Shown here piece after piece: positions 7,589 through 15,088 of a stretch of DNA of 52,969 bases. Source of the stretch: Bacillota bacterium (GTDB taxonomy: Bacteria; Bacillota; Clostridia; Lachnospirales; Lachnospiraceae); assembly GCA_023395555.1 (NCBI GenBank), contig JAEWYQ010000050.1, positions 1 through 52,969 of the forward strand, given 5' to 3'. Both the position numbers and the translations under genes were made by a program. Position 1 is the first letter of the stretch. Each line of letters opens with the position of its first letter. The notes below the pieces were generated by a model. That model was not told where the DNA came from. It worked only from the letters and a program-made list of their open reading frames with translations, and did no database searches.

Positions 7589-7870
7589 TCTGCCAGCAAA
7601 CCCGGAGCGGAGTACAACTATGATTTGAAATTTTGGAAAAATATATTTAGAAGGAATTACGGAAAAATTGACATAAAAAAGGGTGGGAGAAGGCAATAAA
7701 TTAGGAATAAATAGAAGGATGGCAGAAAACAGTTGCATTCTTCGGATACAAATATTAAAATGAGAGAGAATAGTAATGGGGACGTTAATGGTGCAAATTA
7801 GTAACGTCCCTATTCAGCTAAAAAAGCAGATGTATCCAATGGTATTGGGAATAGCATTGAGGAGAAGTCA
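7589..7870. other. Intergenic stretch before the carboxypeptidase gene
   Basis: AT-rich, with no gene seen. A TTGACA hexamer lies at 7668-7673, but only weak -10 candidates (AATAAA near 7694-7699) follow. The 3-prime half contains the REP-like palindrome at 7775-7814. GAGGAGAAG near 7860 is the ribosome binding site of the next gene. Confidence 0.5.
7775..7814. repeat. REP-like palindrome
   Basis: GGGACGTTA (7779-7787) pairs with TAACGTCCC (7802-7810), flanked by AAT / ATT. The interior contains AATGGTGC, which also occurs in the palindrome at the end of the window (52942-52969). It resembles dispersed palindromic units of Firmicutes. No transposase is nearby. Confidence 0.45.
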
Positions 7871-9136
7871 ATGAACAAAAAGAGTTTTCTGGGATTACTA
7901 TTATTTGCATTTCTGGTTACGGCAGGAATGCTTGCGGGAGCGAATTATCTGACGCGCCTGGAGAGCAGCGGCGACGGCGGAGTAGCACGAGTTCAGGAAT
8001 TAGAGAGTGACGATGCCGGGGATGAAGAGGGGCGGAACCTGTCGGGGAATTCAGGAGAGCAGCTAATCCTGGCAGATGAGGCAGGAGAGACAGAGGATAG
8101 TATAACTGCGTCAGGAAATCAGAGGGAACCGGAAGATGCTGACGCAGCCGAAGATAATGCGGATATTCCAGGTGCAGCGGGAGATGCAGTCCGGGAAGAA
8201 GCGGCGGAGGAAGGAGCCACCTTCAGCACTTCCGTAGGAACGGCGGAGGCACCTCAGCTTATCCGGAACAGCAATGAAATTGATTATATGGCATTCATTC
8301 CCGAAATGACGGTTGACAATGAGCTGAAATCGGCCCTGGATATTTCCAATCCGGATATCAGTGTGGACGCTTCGGCGGCAGTATTATTTGATGCCGTAAC
8401 GGGGAAGGTTCTTTATTATAAGAATGCGGTGCAGGCGGTTTTTCCGGCGAGTACGGCAAAGCTGCTGACCGCCCTGGTGGCACTGGACTGCTGCGGGCTG
8501 GAGGAAGAGGCGGTGATTGGAGAGGAGATTACCATGATTCCCTCGGATTCTACCATTGCTTACCTGAAACAGGGACAGGTATTAAGCATCTATAATTTAC
8601 TCAATGGTATGCTTCTCCCGTCAGGAAATGATGCGGCATATGCAATTGCAGCTTATGTGGGGAGAAAATCCCTTAAGAATACCCTGGCTTCCAAGGAAGA
8701 GGCCATAGCTGAATTTGTCCGCCTTATGAACCGGAAAGCGGAGGAGCTGGGAGTCAAAAACAGCTGTTTTAAGACACCGGATGGCTATGATGCCATTGGT
8801 CAATATACGACGGCCTATGATATGGGACTGATCGGAATAGCCGCCTCAGAAAATGAGACAATCGTTAAGGTGAGCAGCCAGGGATCTTCCCGTAATCTAT
8901 TTCCAAGCGGAGAGGATGTTACCTGGAAGAATACCAATAAACTGGTGAGGAAGGGATATGAATGGTACTACTCCAAGGCCATCGGACTTAAGACAGGCAC
9001 CAGCACAATGGCGGGGAAATGTCTTGTGGCGGCAGCGGAGAAGGACGGCCGGAAGGTGGTATGTGCCGTCATGAATTCCAGCTCTAACGGCAGGTGGAAG
9101 GATACGCTTGCATTATTAAAATACGGACTGAAATAG
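7871..9136 (+). CDS. D-alanyl-D-alanine carboxypeptidase (S11 family penicillin-binding protein)
   Basis: A 421-residue low-molecular-weight penicillin-binding protein that removes the terminal D-Ala from peptidoglycan stem peptides outside the membrane. The N-terminus has a membrane anchor or uncleaved signal (about residues 5-25). An acidic, low-complexity spacer rich in Glu, Asp, Ala and Gly follows (about 30-135), then the catalytic domain. The three motifs are present: S194-T-A-K197, S251-G-N253 and K374-T-G. The acidic linker is longer than usual and may hold the enzyme away from the membrane. The start at ATG 7871 is backed by GAGGAGAAG. The next gene follows after 37 nt. Confidence 0.88.
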   Translation: MNKKSFLGLLLFAFLVTAGMLAGANYLTRLESSGDGGVARVQELESDDAGDEEGRNLSGNSGEQLILADEAGETEDSITASGNQREPEDADAAEDNADIPGAAGDAVREEAAEEGATFSTSVGTAEAPQLIRNSNEIDYMAFIPEMTVDNELKSALDISNPDISVDASAAVLFDAVTGKVLYYKNAVQAVFPASTAKLLTALVALDCCGLEEEAVIGEEITMIPSDSTIAYLKQGQVLSIYNLLNGMLLPSGNDAAYAIAAYVGRKSLKNTLASKEEAIAEFVRLMNRKAEELGVKNSCFKTPDGYDAIGQYTTAYDMGLIGIAASENETIVKVSSQGSSRNLFPSGEDVTWKNTNKLVRKGYEWYYSKAIGLKTGTSTMAGKCLVAAAEKDGRKVVCAVMNSSSNGRWKDTLALLKYGLK

Positions 9137-9173
9137 CAGTTAAGGCAGCAATGCCTGGAACAGGGGGACATAT

Positions 9174-10130
9174 ATGTATCAACAGGAGAATAACCTGCAG
9201 GAGCAGCAGAGCGGAAATCAAGGGCCGGAGAGATTAACGAAATCCATATTAAGCCGGGCAGGCCTTGCCTTGTTTCTTATGGCAGCAGCAGTTCTGGTGG
9301 TTCAGAATGCGGTAAACTTTGCCGTGGCCCGGTTCTACCCCGCATGGATTGACACCCAGTGGTATGTCTGGGCATTGACGGCATTATCTATTATCGGGGT
9401 GGGGCTTCCGGTTTTCTATTTTGCTTCCGGCAGGATACCGGATTCGCCGAAGGGGAGGGAAGTCAGGCTGAAGCCTCTGCAATTTATTGCCATCTTCTTT
9501 GTCTGCACGGCGGCAATGTATATTACAAATTTTTTCAGTGTATTTCTTACTTTTTTTATGGCCCTGCTCAAGGGAAAAGGTTTGACGGATTTGAACCCGC
9601 TGACGGATGCACTTACTAATTCCAACCGGTTGTTAACTTTTTTGTATGCGGTTATGACGGCTCCCTTTGTGGAAGAAGTGATTTTTCGTAAGCTTCTGCT
9701 GGATAAGCTTCGCAGGTACGGCGATATTCCGGCCATCCTGCTGTCGGCCTTTGCCTTTGGCTTTTTCCATATGAATTTATCCCAATTCTTCTATGCGACG
9801 GCTCTGGGGATCATATTTGCTTATGTTGTAATTCGGACCAACCGGCTGAGGTATAGCATCCTTTTGCACATTATGATCAATTTTATCGGAACGGCCATGG
9901 TGCCCCTTGCCACAGGGAAAAATATGATCTTTCCCCTGCTTATCGTTGTCTGGGTATTCTCCGCAATTACCGCAGGTGTGCTTATCTTTGTGCTGAATAT
10001 TAAGAAAATCAGCCTCTATGGTCCGTGGCAGCCATTAGAGAGGAAATCGGGGTATTTTCTGAACCTGGGTACGATACTCTATGTATTGCTATGCCTGGCC
10101 ATGATTGTGATACAAATAGTAACACTTTAA
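9174..10130 (+). CDS. CPBP family intramembrane metalloprotease
   Basis: A 318-residue protein with about eight hydrophobic segments. It carries the CPBP (Abi) motifs: E167-E168-x-x-x-R172 and a downstream F-x-x-x-H motif with H199, plus a further His in a later membrane segment (RLRYSILLHIM). Such proteins are glutamate-type intramembrane proteases, as in eukaryotic Rce1; in bacteria they are linked to bacteriocin immunity or protein processing. The first 25 residues are polar and glutamine-rich. It follows the carboxypeptidase gene closely and may be co-transcribed. The substrate is unknown. Confidence 0.82.
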   Translation: MYQQENNLQEQQSGNQGPERLTKSILSRAGLALFLMAAAVLVVQNAVNFAVARFYPAWIDTQWYVWALTALSIIGVGLPVFYFASGRIPDSPKGREVRLKPLQFIAIFFVCTAAMYITNFFSVFLTFFMALLKGKGLTDLNPLTDALTNSNRLLTFLYAVMTAPFVEEVIFRKLLLDKLRRYGDIPAILLSAFAFGFFHMNLSQFFYATALGIIFAYVVIRTNRLRYSILLHIMINFIGTAMVPLATGKNMIFPLLIVVWVFSAITAGVLIFVLNIKKISLYGPWQPLERKSGYFLNLGTILYVLLCLAMIVIQIVTL

Positions 10131-10166
10131 CCAGCAATTTACTTTTAGTGAAAGGGAGTTTAAGCT

Positions 10167-11342
10167 ATGAATAATTTTACATTTTGCAGCCCTACTTATT
10201 TTGTGTTTGGAAAGAATACGGAGATGGAAGCCGGGCATTATGTGCGCCGTTTTGGAGGGACGAAGGTTCTGATCCATTATGGCGGCGGGTCGGTTCTCCG
10301 GTCGGGTCTGCTGGACAGGGTGAAGGCATCCTTGGATCAGGAGAAGATAGCCTATGTTGAGCTGGGCGGTGTGCAGCCCAACCCCAGAAGCGGACTGGTA
10401 TATCAGGGAATCGATCTGTGCAGGCAGGAGGGTGTGGATTTTATCCTGGCTGTAGGCGGAGGAAGCGCCATTGATTCGGCTAAGGCAATTGCGGCAGGAG
10501 CTGTTTATGACGGTGATTTCTGGGATTTCTACGAGGGAAAGCCCATTACCGGAGCGTTGAAGGTTGGTACGGTCCTGACCATTGCCGCAGCCGGAAGTGA
10601 GGGTTCCGGGGATACGGTGATCACGAAGGAGGAAGGAATGCTGAAACGAGGGGCCGGAAGCGACTTGCTTCGTCCCGTATTCTCCATTCTGAATCCGGCG
10701 CTGACCGTCACGCTGCCCGCTTATCAGACGGCAGCAGGAGCCACGGATATTATGGCCCATGTGTTTGAACGGTATTTTACCAATACAAAGGAGGTTGAGA
10801 TAACCGACCGCCTCTGTGAAGCGGTTCTGCTGACCATGATTAAGGAGGTTCCGAGAGCGATCCTGGAGCCGGACAATTATGATGCAAGAGCCAATATTAT
10901 GTGGGCAGGCATGGTGGCACACAATAACCTGGTGGGCGTGGGAAGGCAACAGGACTGGTCCAGCCATATGATCGAGCATGAGCTTTCCGCTCTGTATGAT
11001 GTGGCCCACGGTGCCGGCCTTGCCGTAATCTTCCCTGCCTGGATGACCTATGTGTATAAGCAGGATGTAATGCGCTTTGCCCAGATTGCCGAAAGAGTCT
11101 GGGGCTGCCATATGAATTACAGTAATCCGGAAGAGACCGCCCTGGAAGGCATCCGGTGCTTAAAGCGGTTCCTGTCCTCTATCGGTATGCCGGTTAATTT
11201 TCTGGAGCTTGGAGCAAAGGAAGAGGATATTCCCTATATGGTGGAGACCCTGGGTCTTGGGGAGAACGGAACCATCGGCGGTTTCAAAAAGCTGGGCAGC
11301 AAGGATGTGGAGAACATTTACCGGCTGGCAGCTGAGCTGTAA
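10167..11342 (+). CDS. Iron-containing alcohol dehydrogenase (butanol dehydrogenase-like)
   Basis: A 391-residue group III alcohol dehydrogenase, which would interconvert aldehydes or ketones and alcohols with NAD(P)H. The nucleotide-binding segment GGGSAIDSAKAI lies near residues 93-104. The iron ligands are an Asp and a His in TDIMAHVFERYF, plus two His in the MIEHELSALYDVAHGAG region, matching YqhD/BdhA-type enzymes. Length is normal. AAAGGGAG precedes ATG 10167. A terminator hairpin follows, shared with the convergent gene. The substrate cannot be fixed, but reduction of fermentation aldehydes is likely. Confidence 0.88.
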   Translation: MNNFTFCSPTYFVFGKNTEMEAGHYVRRFGGTKVLIHYGGGSVLRSGLLDRVKASLDQEKIAYVELGGVQPNPRSGLVYQGIDLCRQEGVDFILAVGGGSAIDSAKAIAAGAVYDGDFWDFYEGKPITGALKVGTVLTIAAAGSEGSGDTVITKEEGMLKRGAGSDLLRPVFSILNPALTVTLPAYQTAAGATDIMAHVFERYFTNTKEVEITDRLCEAVLLTMIKEVPRAILEPDNYDARANIMWAGMVAHNNLVGVGRQQDWSSHMIEHELSALYDVAHGAGLAVIFPAWMTYVYKQDVMRFAQIAERVWGCHMNYSNPEETALEGIRCLKRFLSSIGMPVNFLELGAKEEDIPYMVETLGLGENGTIGGFKKLGSKDVENIYRLAAEL

Positions 11343-11366
11343 GATATTGAAAATATGGAACATTAA

Positions 11367-11388
11367 GACCAGCGGCTTGCCGCTGGTC
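11367..11388. terminator. Bidirectional hairpin between convergent genes
   Basis: GACCAGCGG (11367-11375) pairs with CCGCTGGTC (11380-11388) over CTTG. It lies 2 nt before the stop codon of the opposite gene, so it can serve both. The T-tract is short (GTTTAA). Confidence 0.65.
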
Positions 11389-11390
11389 GT

Positions 11391-13253
11391 TTAATCCAAT
11401 GCCTGTGAAAGACGATAGGGGGAACGGTTTTGGATCATGCTGCGGATTAATTGCAGGAAGGTGGAGTTGGTGTTGTCCCGATAGAGAATCTCACGGGCCA
11501 GTGAGGGATTGTCGGTAATAATGGAATCCACGTTCAGGGATTTCATCCGCTCCATGTCCCTGACCTTATTAACGGTCCAGACATGGACCTCTTTACCTGC
11601 ACGGTGGATATTGGCCACAACGGTTTCGTTTACAAAATTATGCCGGATACTGAAGAAATCCACATAATCCTTATCATAGAATTTACCGTAGACTGCGGAT
11701 AGAATAAGGCCGGTCCGAATCTCATCATTCAGCTCCTTAATTTTTTTCAAAGAGTTGTAATTGGTTGAAGATACGATACACTGATATTCGTAGCCATATT
11801 CTTCAATCAATGCAACCAGCTGCTCTTCGAAAGATGGAGTATCGGAGGAGGTTTTGATTTCAATATTCAACATAATTCTGTCCTTGCAATAAATCAGAGT
11901 CTCCTCCAAGGTGGGGATTTTGGTATTCAGATAATCCGGAGAGAACCAGGAACCCACATCCAGTTCATTCAGCTGGGCATCCGTGAGTTCCCAGATAAAG
12001 GAGCTGACTCCGGCGGTGCGCTTCAGATTTTGATCATGAAGGAGTACCAGGGTGCCGTCCTTGCTCTGCCAGACATCGATTTCCGCATAGTCGGAATTGG
12101 CGAGGATAGCGCTCTCCAAGGCCGGAAGGGTGTTTTCCGGAGCGATATGGGAATTACCCCGGTGGGAGGAGATAGTAACACCGGTCAGCGCTTTTCCGAA
12201 ATAAGAGGAATCGTGATAGATCAGGGAATAGAGATTGAAGATTCCGGCGGCGAGGAAGAGCAGGAGAATCCCGTTGATCCCGAATTTCTGTTTTCTGCTC
12301 TTGTATGAAAAATGATATTCAGCGTCCGGGTAATCGGGCATGATGTCCCTGAACATAATGGTTTTCAAGGCTTCCCGCTGGTAGGTGTGAAACAGGGAGG
12401 CGGTGATATTGATATAGGATGCAAAGGTGAACATACTGTAGAAAAGAGTTGCATAAAGATTAATCTTCGGGTAGGCAGCAAGGAACACCGTGATGGCCAG
12501 GCTCTTATCAGCAAAGAAATAGGCACCCATAGCCGTGATGAAAAGGAGTCCGAAATAAAAGAGAAAAAACCCCAGTGTGAAGAGAAGGTAATTCACCGCC
12601 AGAATGCGAAGGGTGCGAAGACGCCGCCCGTTCAGCAATTCTCTGGAATATCGAAGGGCATTGGAGAAGGTCAGTTGTTCGTTCATATAATAATGCAGGG
12701 TAAATAAGCTCCGGAGAGAAAAGAGGCCGGAGGCAAGAAGGAGGAGGAGCAGCAGGCTCTTTACCAGCAGATCATTGCCCTTTCCCTTGGTAAACTCTAT
12801 ATCTGCAAGAAAGATAACGCCAAACAAAACCGGAAGATTGGACAGAATGTAAAATAATATGGTAAAGAACAGCGGTGCAGGGCCTTCCCTGCGTATCCCG
12901 TGAATTGTTTTTCGGAATCCGGATACCGCGATTTGCAGCAGGCGGGGAGGAGATGCCATACCTTCCGTATTGCAGTAGTAGAATAGAGAGGTCAGCTTGA
13001 CCAGGAGGAACAGCAGAAGCAGGAAGGACAGTGCCGTCAGCAGCACAAGAGCATAGGGCGAAGCCAGAAAGCTGAGTAAATTCTCCTGGGTAATGTAGCT
13101 GATTCCGGACAGCTTCATAATCAGCTTTATAACAGATCCTGCAAAGGGCAGGAGAAACATTAGAAAGAACAGGTTGTACAGGGTGTCCAGCAAAAAGATG
13201 GAACGATTGTGATAATGAAAATACTTTGCCTTAAGCTGTCTGACTTTTTTCAT
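11391..13253 (-). CDS. Membrane-anchored glycerophosphodiester phosphodiesterase
   Basis: About 620 residues. The N-terminal half (to about residue 330) is a membrane domain with several hydrophobic helices, typical of the GDPD membrane-domain family. The C-terminal part is a GDPD catalytic domain with HRGN, PENT, the E-I-D pair and LLHDQ, and would hydrolyse glycerophosphodiesters to glycerol 3-phosphate and an alcohol. Candidate substrates are lipid headgroups or lipoteichoic-acid backbone. I prefer the start at ATG 13253, preceded by GGAGAG, over the ATG at 13271. The gene is convergent with the alcohol dehydrogenase and divergent from the CDF transporter, so it is probably monocistronic. 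Confidence 0.87.
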   Translation of the reverse strand: MKKVRQLKAKYFHYHNRSIFLLDTLYNLFFLMFLLPFAGSVIKLIMKLSGISYITQENLLSFLASPYALVLLTALSFLLLLFLLVKLTSLFYYCNTEGMASPPRLLQIAVSGFRKTIHGIRREGPAPLFFTILFYILSNLPVLFGVIFLADIEFTKGKGNDLLVKSLLLLLLLASGLFSLRSLFTLHYYMNEQLTFSNALRYSRELLNGRRLRTLRILAVNYLLFTLGFFLFYFGLLFITAMGAYFFADKSLAITVFLAAYPKINLYATLFYSMFTFASYINITASLFHTYQREALKTIMFRDIMPDYPDAEYHFSYKSRKQKFGINGILLLFLAAGIFNLYSLIYHDSSYFGKALTGVTISSHRGNSHIAPENTLPALESAILANSDYAEIDVWQSKDGTLVLLHDQNLKRTAGVSSFIWELTDAQLNELDVGSWFSPDYLNTKIPTLEETLIYCKDRIMLNIEIKTSSDTPSFEEQLVALIEEYGYEYQCIVSSTNYNSLKKIKELNDEIRTGLILSAVYGKFYDKDYVDFFSIRHNFVNETVVANIHRAGKEVHVWTVNKVRDMERMKSLNVDSIITDNPSLAREILYRDNTNSTFLQLIRSMIQNRSPYRLSQALD

Positions 13254-13377
13254 AATTGCTCTCCGATCCATGGAAACAGGCCTTGCGTCCTATATATGTA
13301 TTATGCACGATTCGTGTAAATTAGACAAGCAAATAAGAAGAAAAATGTCCGCTTAATTTATTATATGATGCCATGGA

Positions 13378-14574
13378 ATGAAAGGGGATATGGAGTTGAC
13401 ACAGATATTAGTAAAATTGTTCATTAAGGATTATACCAATACAGAGAATGCCAAGGTGCGCACAAGCTATGGCATCCTGGCGAGCCTGGTGGGGATTGCC
13501 TGTAATGTATTGCTTTTTCTTACAAAGCTGGTGGTTGGAATGGTTCTTAATAGTATCTCCATTATGGCAGATGCTTTTAATAACCTGTCGGATGCCGCAT
13601 CCTCGGTTATTAGCTTTATCGGTGTAAAACTGGCGGAAAGACCGGCGGACAAGGAGCATCCCTTTGGACATGGGCGCTTTGAGTATATTGCGGCCCTTGC
13701 GGTGGCATTTATCATATTGCAGGTGGGCTTCCAGCTGTTTCGGGGAGCCCTGGATAAGGTGCTGCATCCGGAAGAGCTGCTCTTTAATCCGGTGCTGACG
13801 GGAATTCTGGTGCTGTCGGTGCTGCTGAAGATATGGATGTCCCTGTTCAACCGCAAGCTGGGAAAAAGCATTAATTCTTCCGTGCTGCTGGCTGCATCGT
13901 CGGATTCAAGGAATGATGTTATTGTAACCTCCTCCACCATTTTTTCCGCCCTGGTGGTAGGGATTACCGGAGTGAATATTGACGGCTATGTGGGTCTTTT
14001 GGTATCCCTCTTTGTCATGGTTGCCGGGATTAAGATTGCGAAGGAGACCCTGGAGCCCCTCCTGGGGCAGGCCATTGGGCGGGAGTTATACCGCAAGATT
14101 ACGGACATGGTGGAGAGCTACGAGGGAATTTGCGGAACCCATGACCTGATTATTCACAATTACGGGCCGACCCATCACATGGCTACCATTCATGCGGAGG
14201 TGCCCAATGATATCGGCTTTGAACACGCCCATGAGACCATTGACCGGATTGAACGGGATGTGCTGGAGAAGCTGGATATCTTCCTTGTAATTCATATGGA
14301 CCCTATCGAGGTGAATGACCGTACCGTAACCGAGAAGAAGGAAATGGTATTTGATATCGTACGGGAAATGGAAGGAAAGGCCTCCATCCACGATTTTCGT
14401 ATCGTGAATGGAGAGCATCAGATTAATCTGATCTTTGACCTGGTTCTTCCCTATTCCTATACCAAGGCAGAGGAGCAGAAGCTTCTGTCCAGAATTATTG
14501 ATAAGATACGGCAGCAGGATTCCAGATATCAGTGTATTATTACCCTGGAAAACAGTTTTGTGGAAGAAGAGTAG
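13378..14574 (+). CDS. Cation diffusion facilitator (CDF) metal transporter
   Basis: A protein of about 395 residues that exports divalent metal (Zn, Fe, Mn or Co) by proton antiport. Six hydrophobic helices are visible. The metal-site motifs are DAFNNLSD in helix 2, HPFGHGRFEY in the following loop, and SSDSRNDV in helix 5, all typical of CDF proteins. A C-terminal cytoplasmic domain (about 215-300) carries His residues, and the last 100 residues form a second, less usual ferredoxin-like extension. The start is uncertain: ATG 13378, ATG 13390, or TTG 13396, which is best placed behind AAAGGGG at 13381-13387. Metal specificity cannot be assigned. Confidence 0.88.
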   Translation: MKGDMELTQILVKLFIKDYTNTENAKVRTSYGILASLVGIACNVLLFLTKLVVGMVLNSISIMADAFNNLSDAASSVISFIGVKLAERPADKEHPFGHGRFEYIAALAVAFIILQVGFQLFRGALDKVLHPEELLFNPVLTGILVLSVLLKIWMSLFNRKLGKSINSSVLLAASSDSRNDVIVTSSTIFSALVVGITGVNIDGYVGLLVSLFVMVAGIKIAKETLEPLLGQAIGRELYRKITDMVESYEGICGTHDLIIHNYGPTHHMATIHAEVPNDIGFEHAHETIDRIERDVLEKLDIFLVIHMDPIEVNDRTVTEKKEMVFDIVREMEGKASIHDFRIVNGEHQINLIFDLVLPYSYTKAEEQKLLSRIIDKIRQQDSRYQCIITLENSFVEEE

Positions 14575-14751
14575 CAAGCGGGCGGGGGACAGAGCGGATA
14601 TTCTGTCCGGCCCGGTATATATCTCAGAGAAATGGGCAGATTATATCAAGATAGTTGACGGTAAGGGCATGGAAAAGGCGTGGAAAAGCAAGGGGGAAGC
14701 AGCAGTAAAAAAACGGGTAAAAAAATAAACTGAAAAAAATAAAAATTATGC

Positions 14752-14780
14752 TTGAAAAAAAATGAACTATATATTATAAT
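14752..14780 (+). promoter_or_regulatory. Promoter of tRNA-Gln
   Basis: -35 TTGAAA at 14752-14757 and -10 TATAAT at 14775-14780 with a 17-bp spacer, about 50 nt before the tRNA. Confidence 0.8.
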
Positions 14781-14831
14781 AGCATTCGTGGCGGTCAAGA
14801 CAGGCCATAAAATAGAAAATAGAATAAATTT

Positions 14832-14903
14832 TGGGCTATCGCCAAACGGTAAGGCACTGGACTCTGACTCCAGCATCTCAAGGTTCGAATCCTTGTAGCC
14901 CAG
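14832..14903 (+). tRNA. tRNA-Gln (anticodon CTG)
   Basis: A 72-nt cloverleaf. The acceptor stem TGGGCTA (14832-14838) pairs with TAGCCCA (14896-14902), with discriminator G14903 and no encoded CCA. The anticodon stem is 14857-14861 with 14869-14873, the loop is CTCTGAC and the anticodon CTG is at 14864-14866, which reads CAG. The T-arm contains GGTTCGAATCC. A U1-A72 pair and G73 are glutamine-tRNA features. Confidence 0.95.
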
Positions 14904-14912
14904 TTATAGGCA

Positions 14913-14947
14913 AAAACCTGGTCATCCAATGATGATCAGGTTTTTTG
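14913..14947 (+). terminator. Terminator of tRNA-Gln
   Basis: AACCTGGTCAT (14915-14925) pairs with ATGATCAGGTT (14932-14942), with one G-T wobble, and is followed by T residues. Confidence 0.85.
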
Positions 14948-15088
14948 TTTACAACTGGGCTAAATAGTCCATATTATGGTGGCTTATCAATTAGTTTCAT
15001 ATTGCTATTTCATTCCTAATGATGAATAATTAATAGGAATTATGCTGTTTTTCCCTATTAATCATCTATATAAGGAGAAGGAATCGAT

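Noticed and set aside
10089..11111. A 340-codon open frame antisense to the alcohol dehydrogenase
   Set aside because: Shadow of a well-supported gene. Its composition mirrors the antisense codons and it has no ribosome binding site.
14435..14728. A 97-codon frame after the CDF gene
   Set aside because: Mostly antisense-like overlap with the CDF 3-prime end; no ribosome binding site.
14949..14970. TGGGCTA near 14956, like the 5-prime end of tRNA-Gln, considered as an attachment site
   Set aside because: Only seven bases, and from the wrong end of the tRNA; no integrase nearby.
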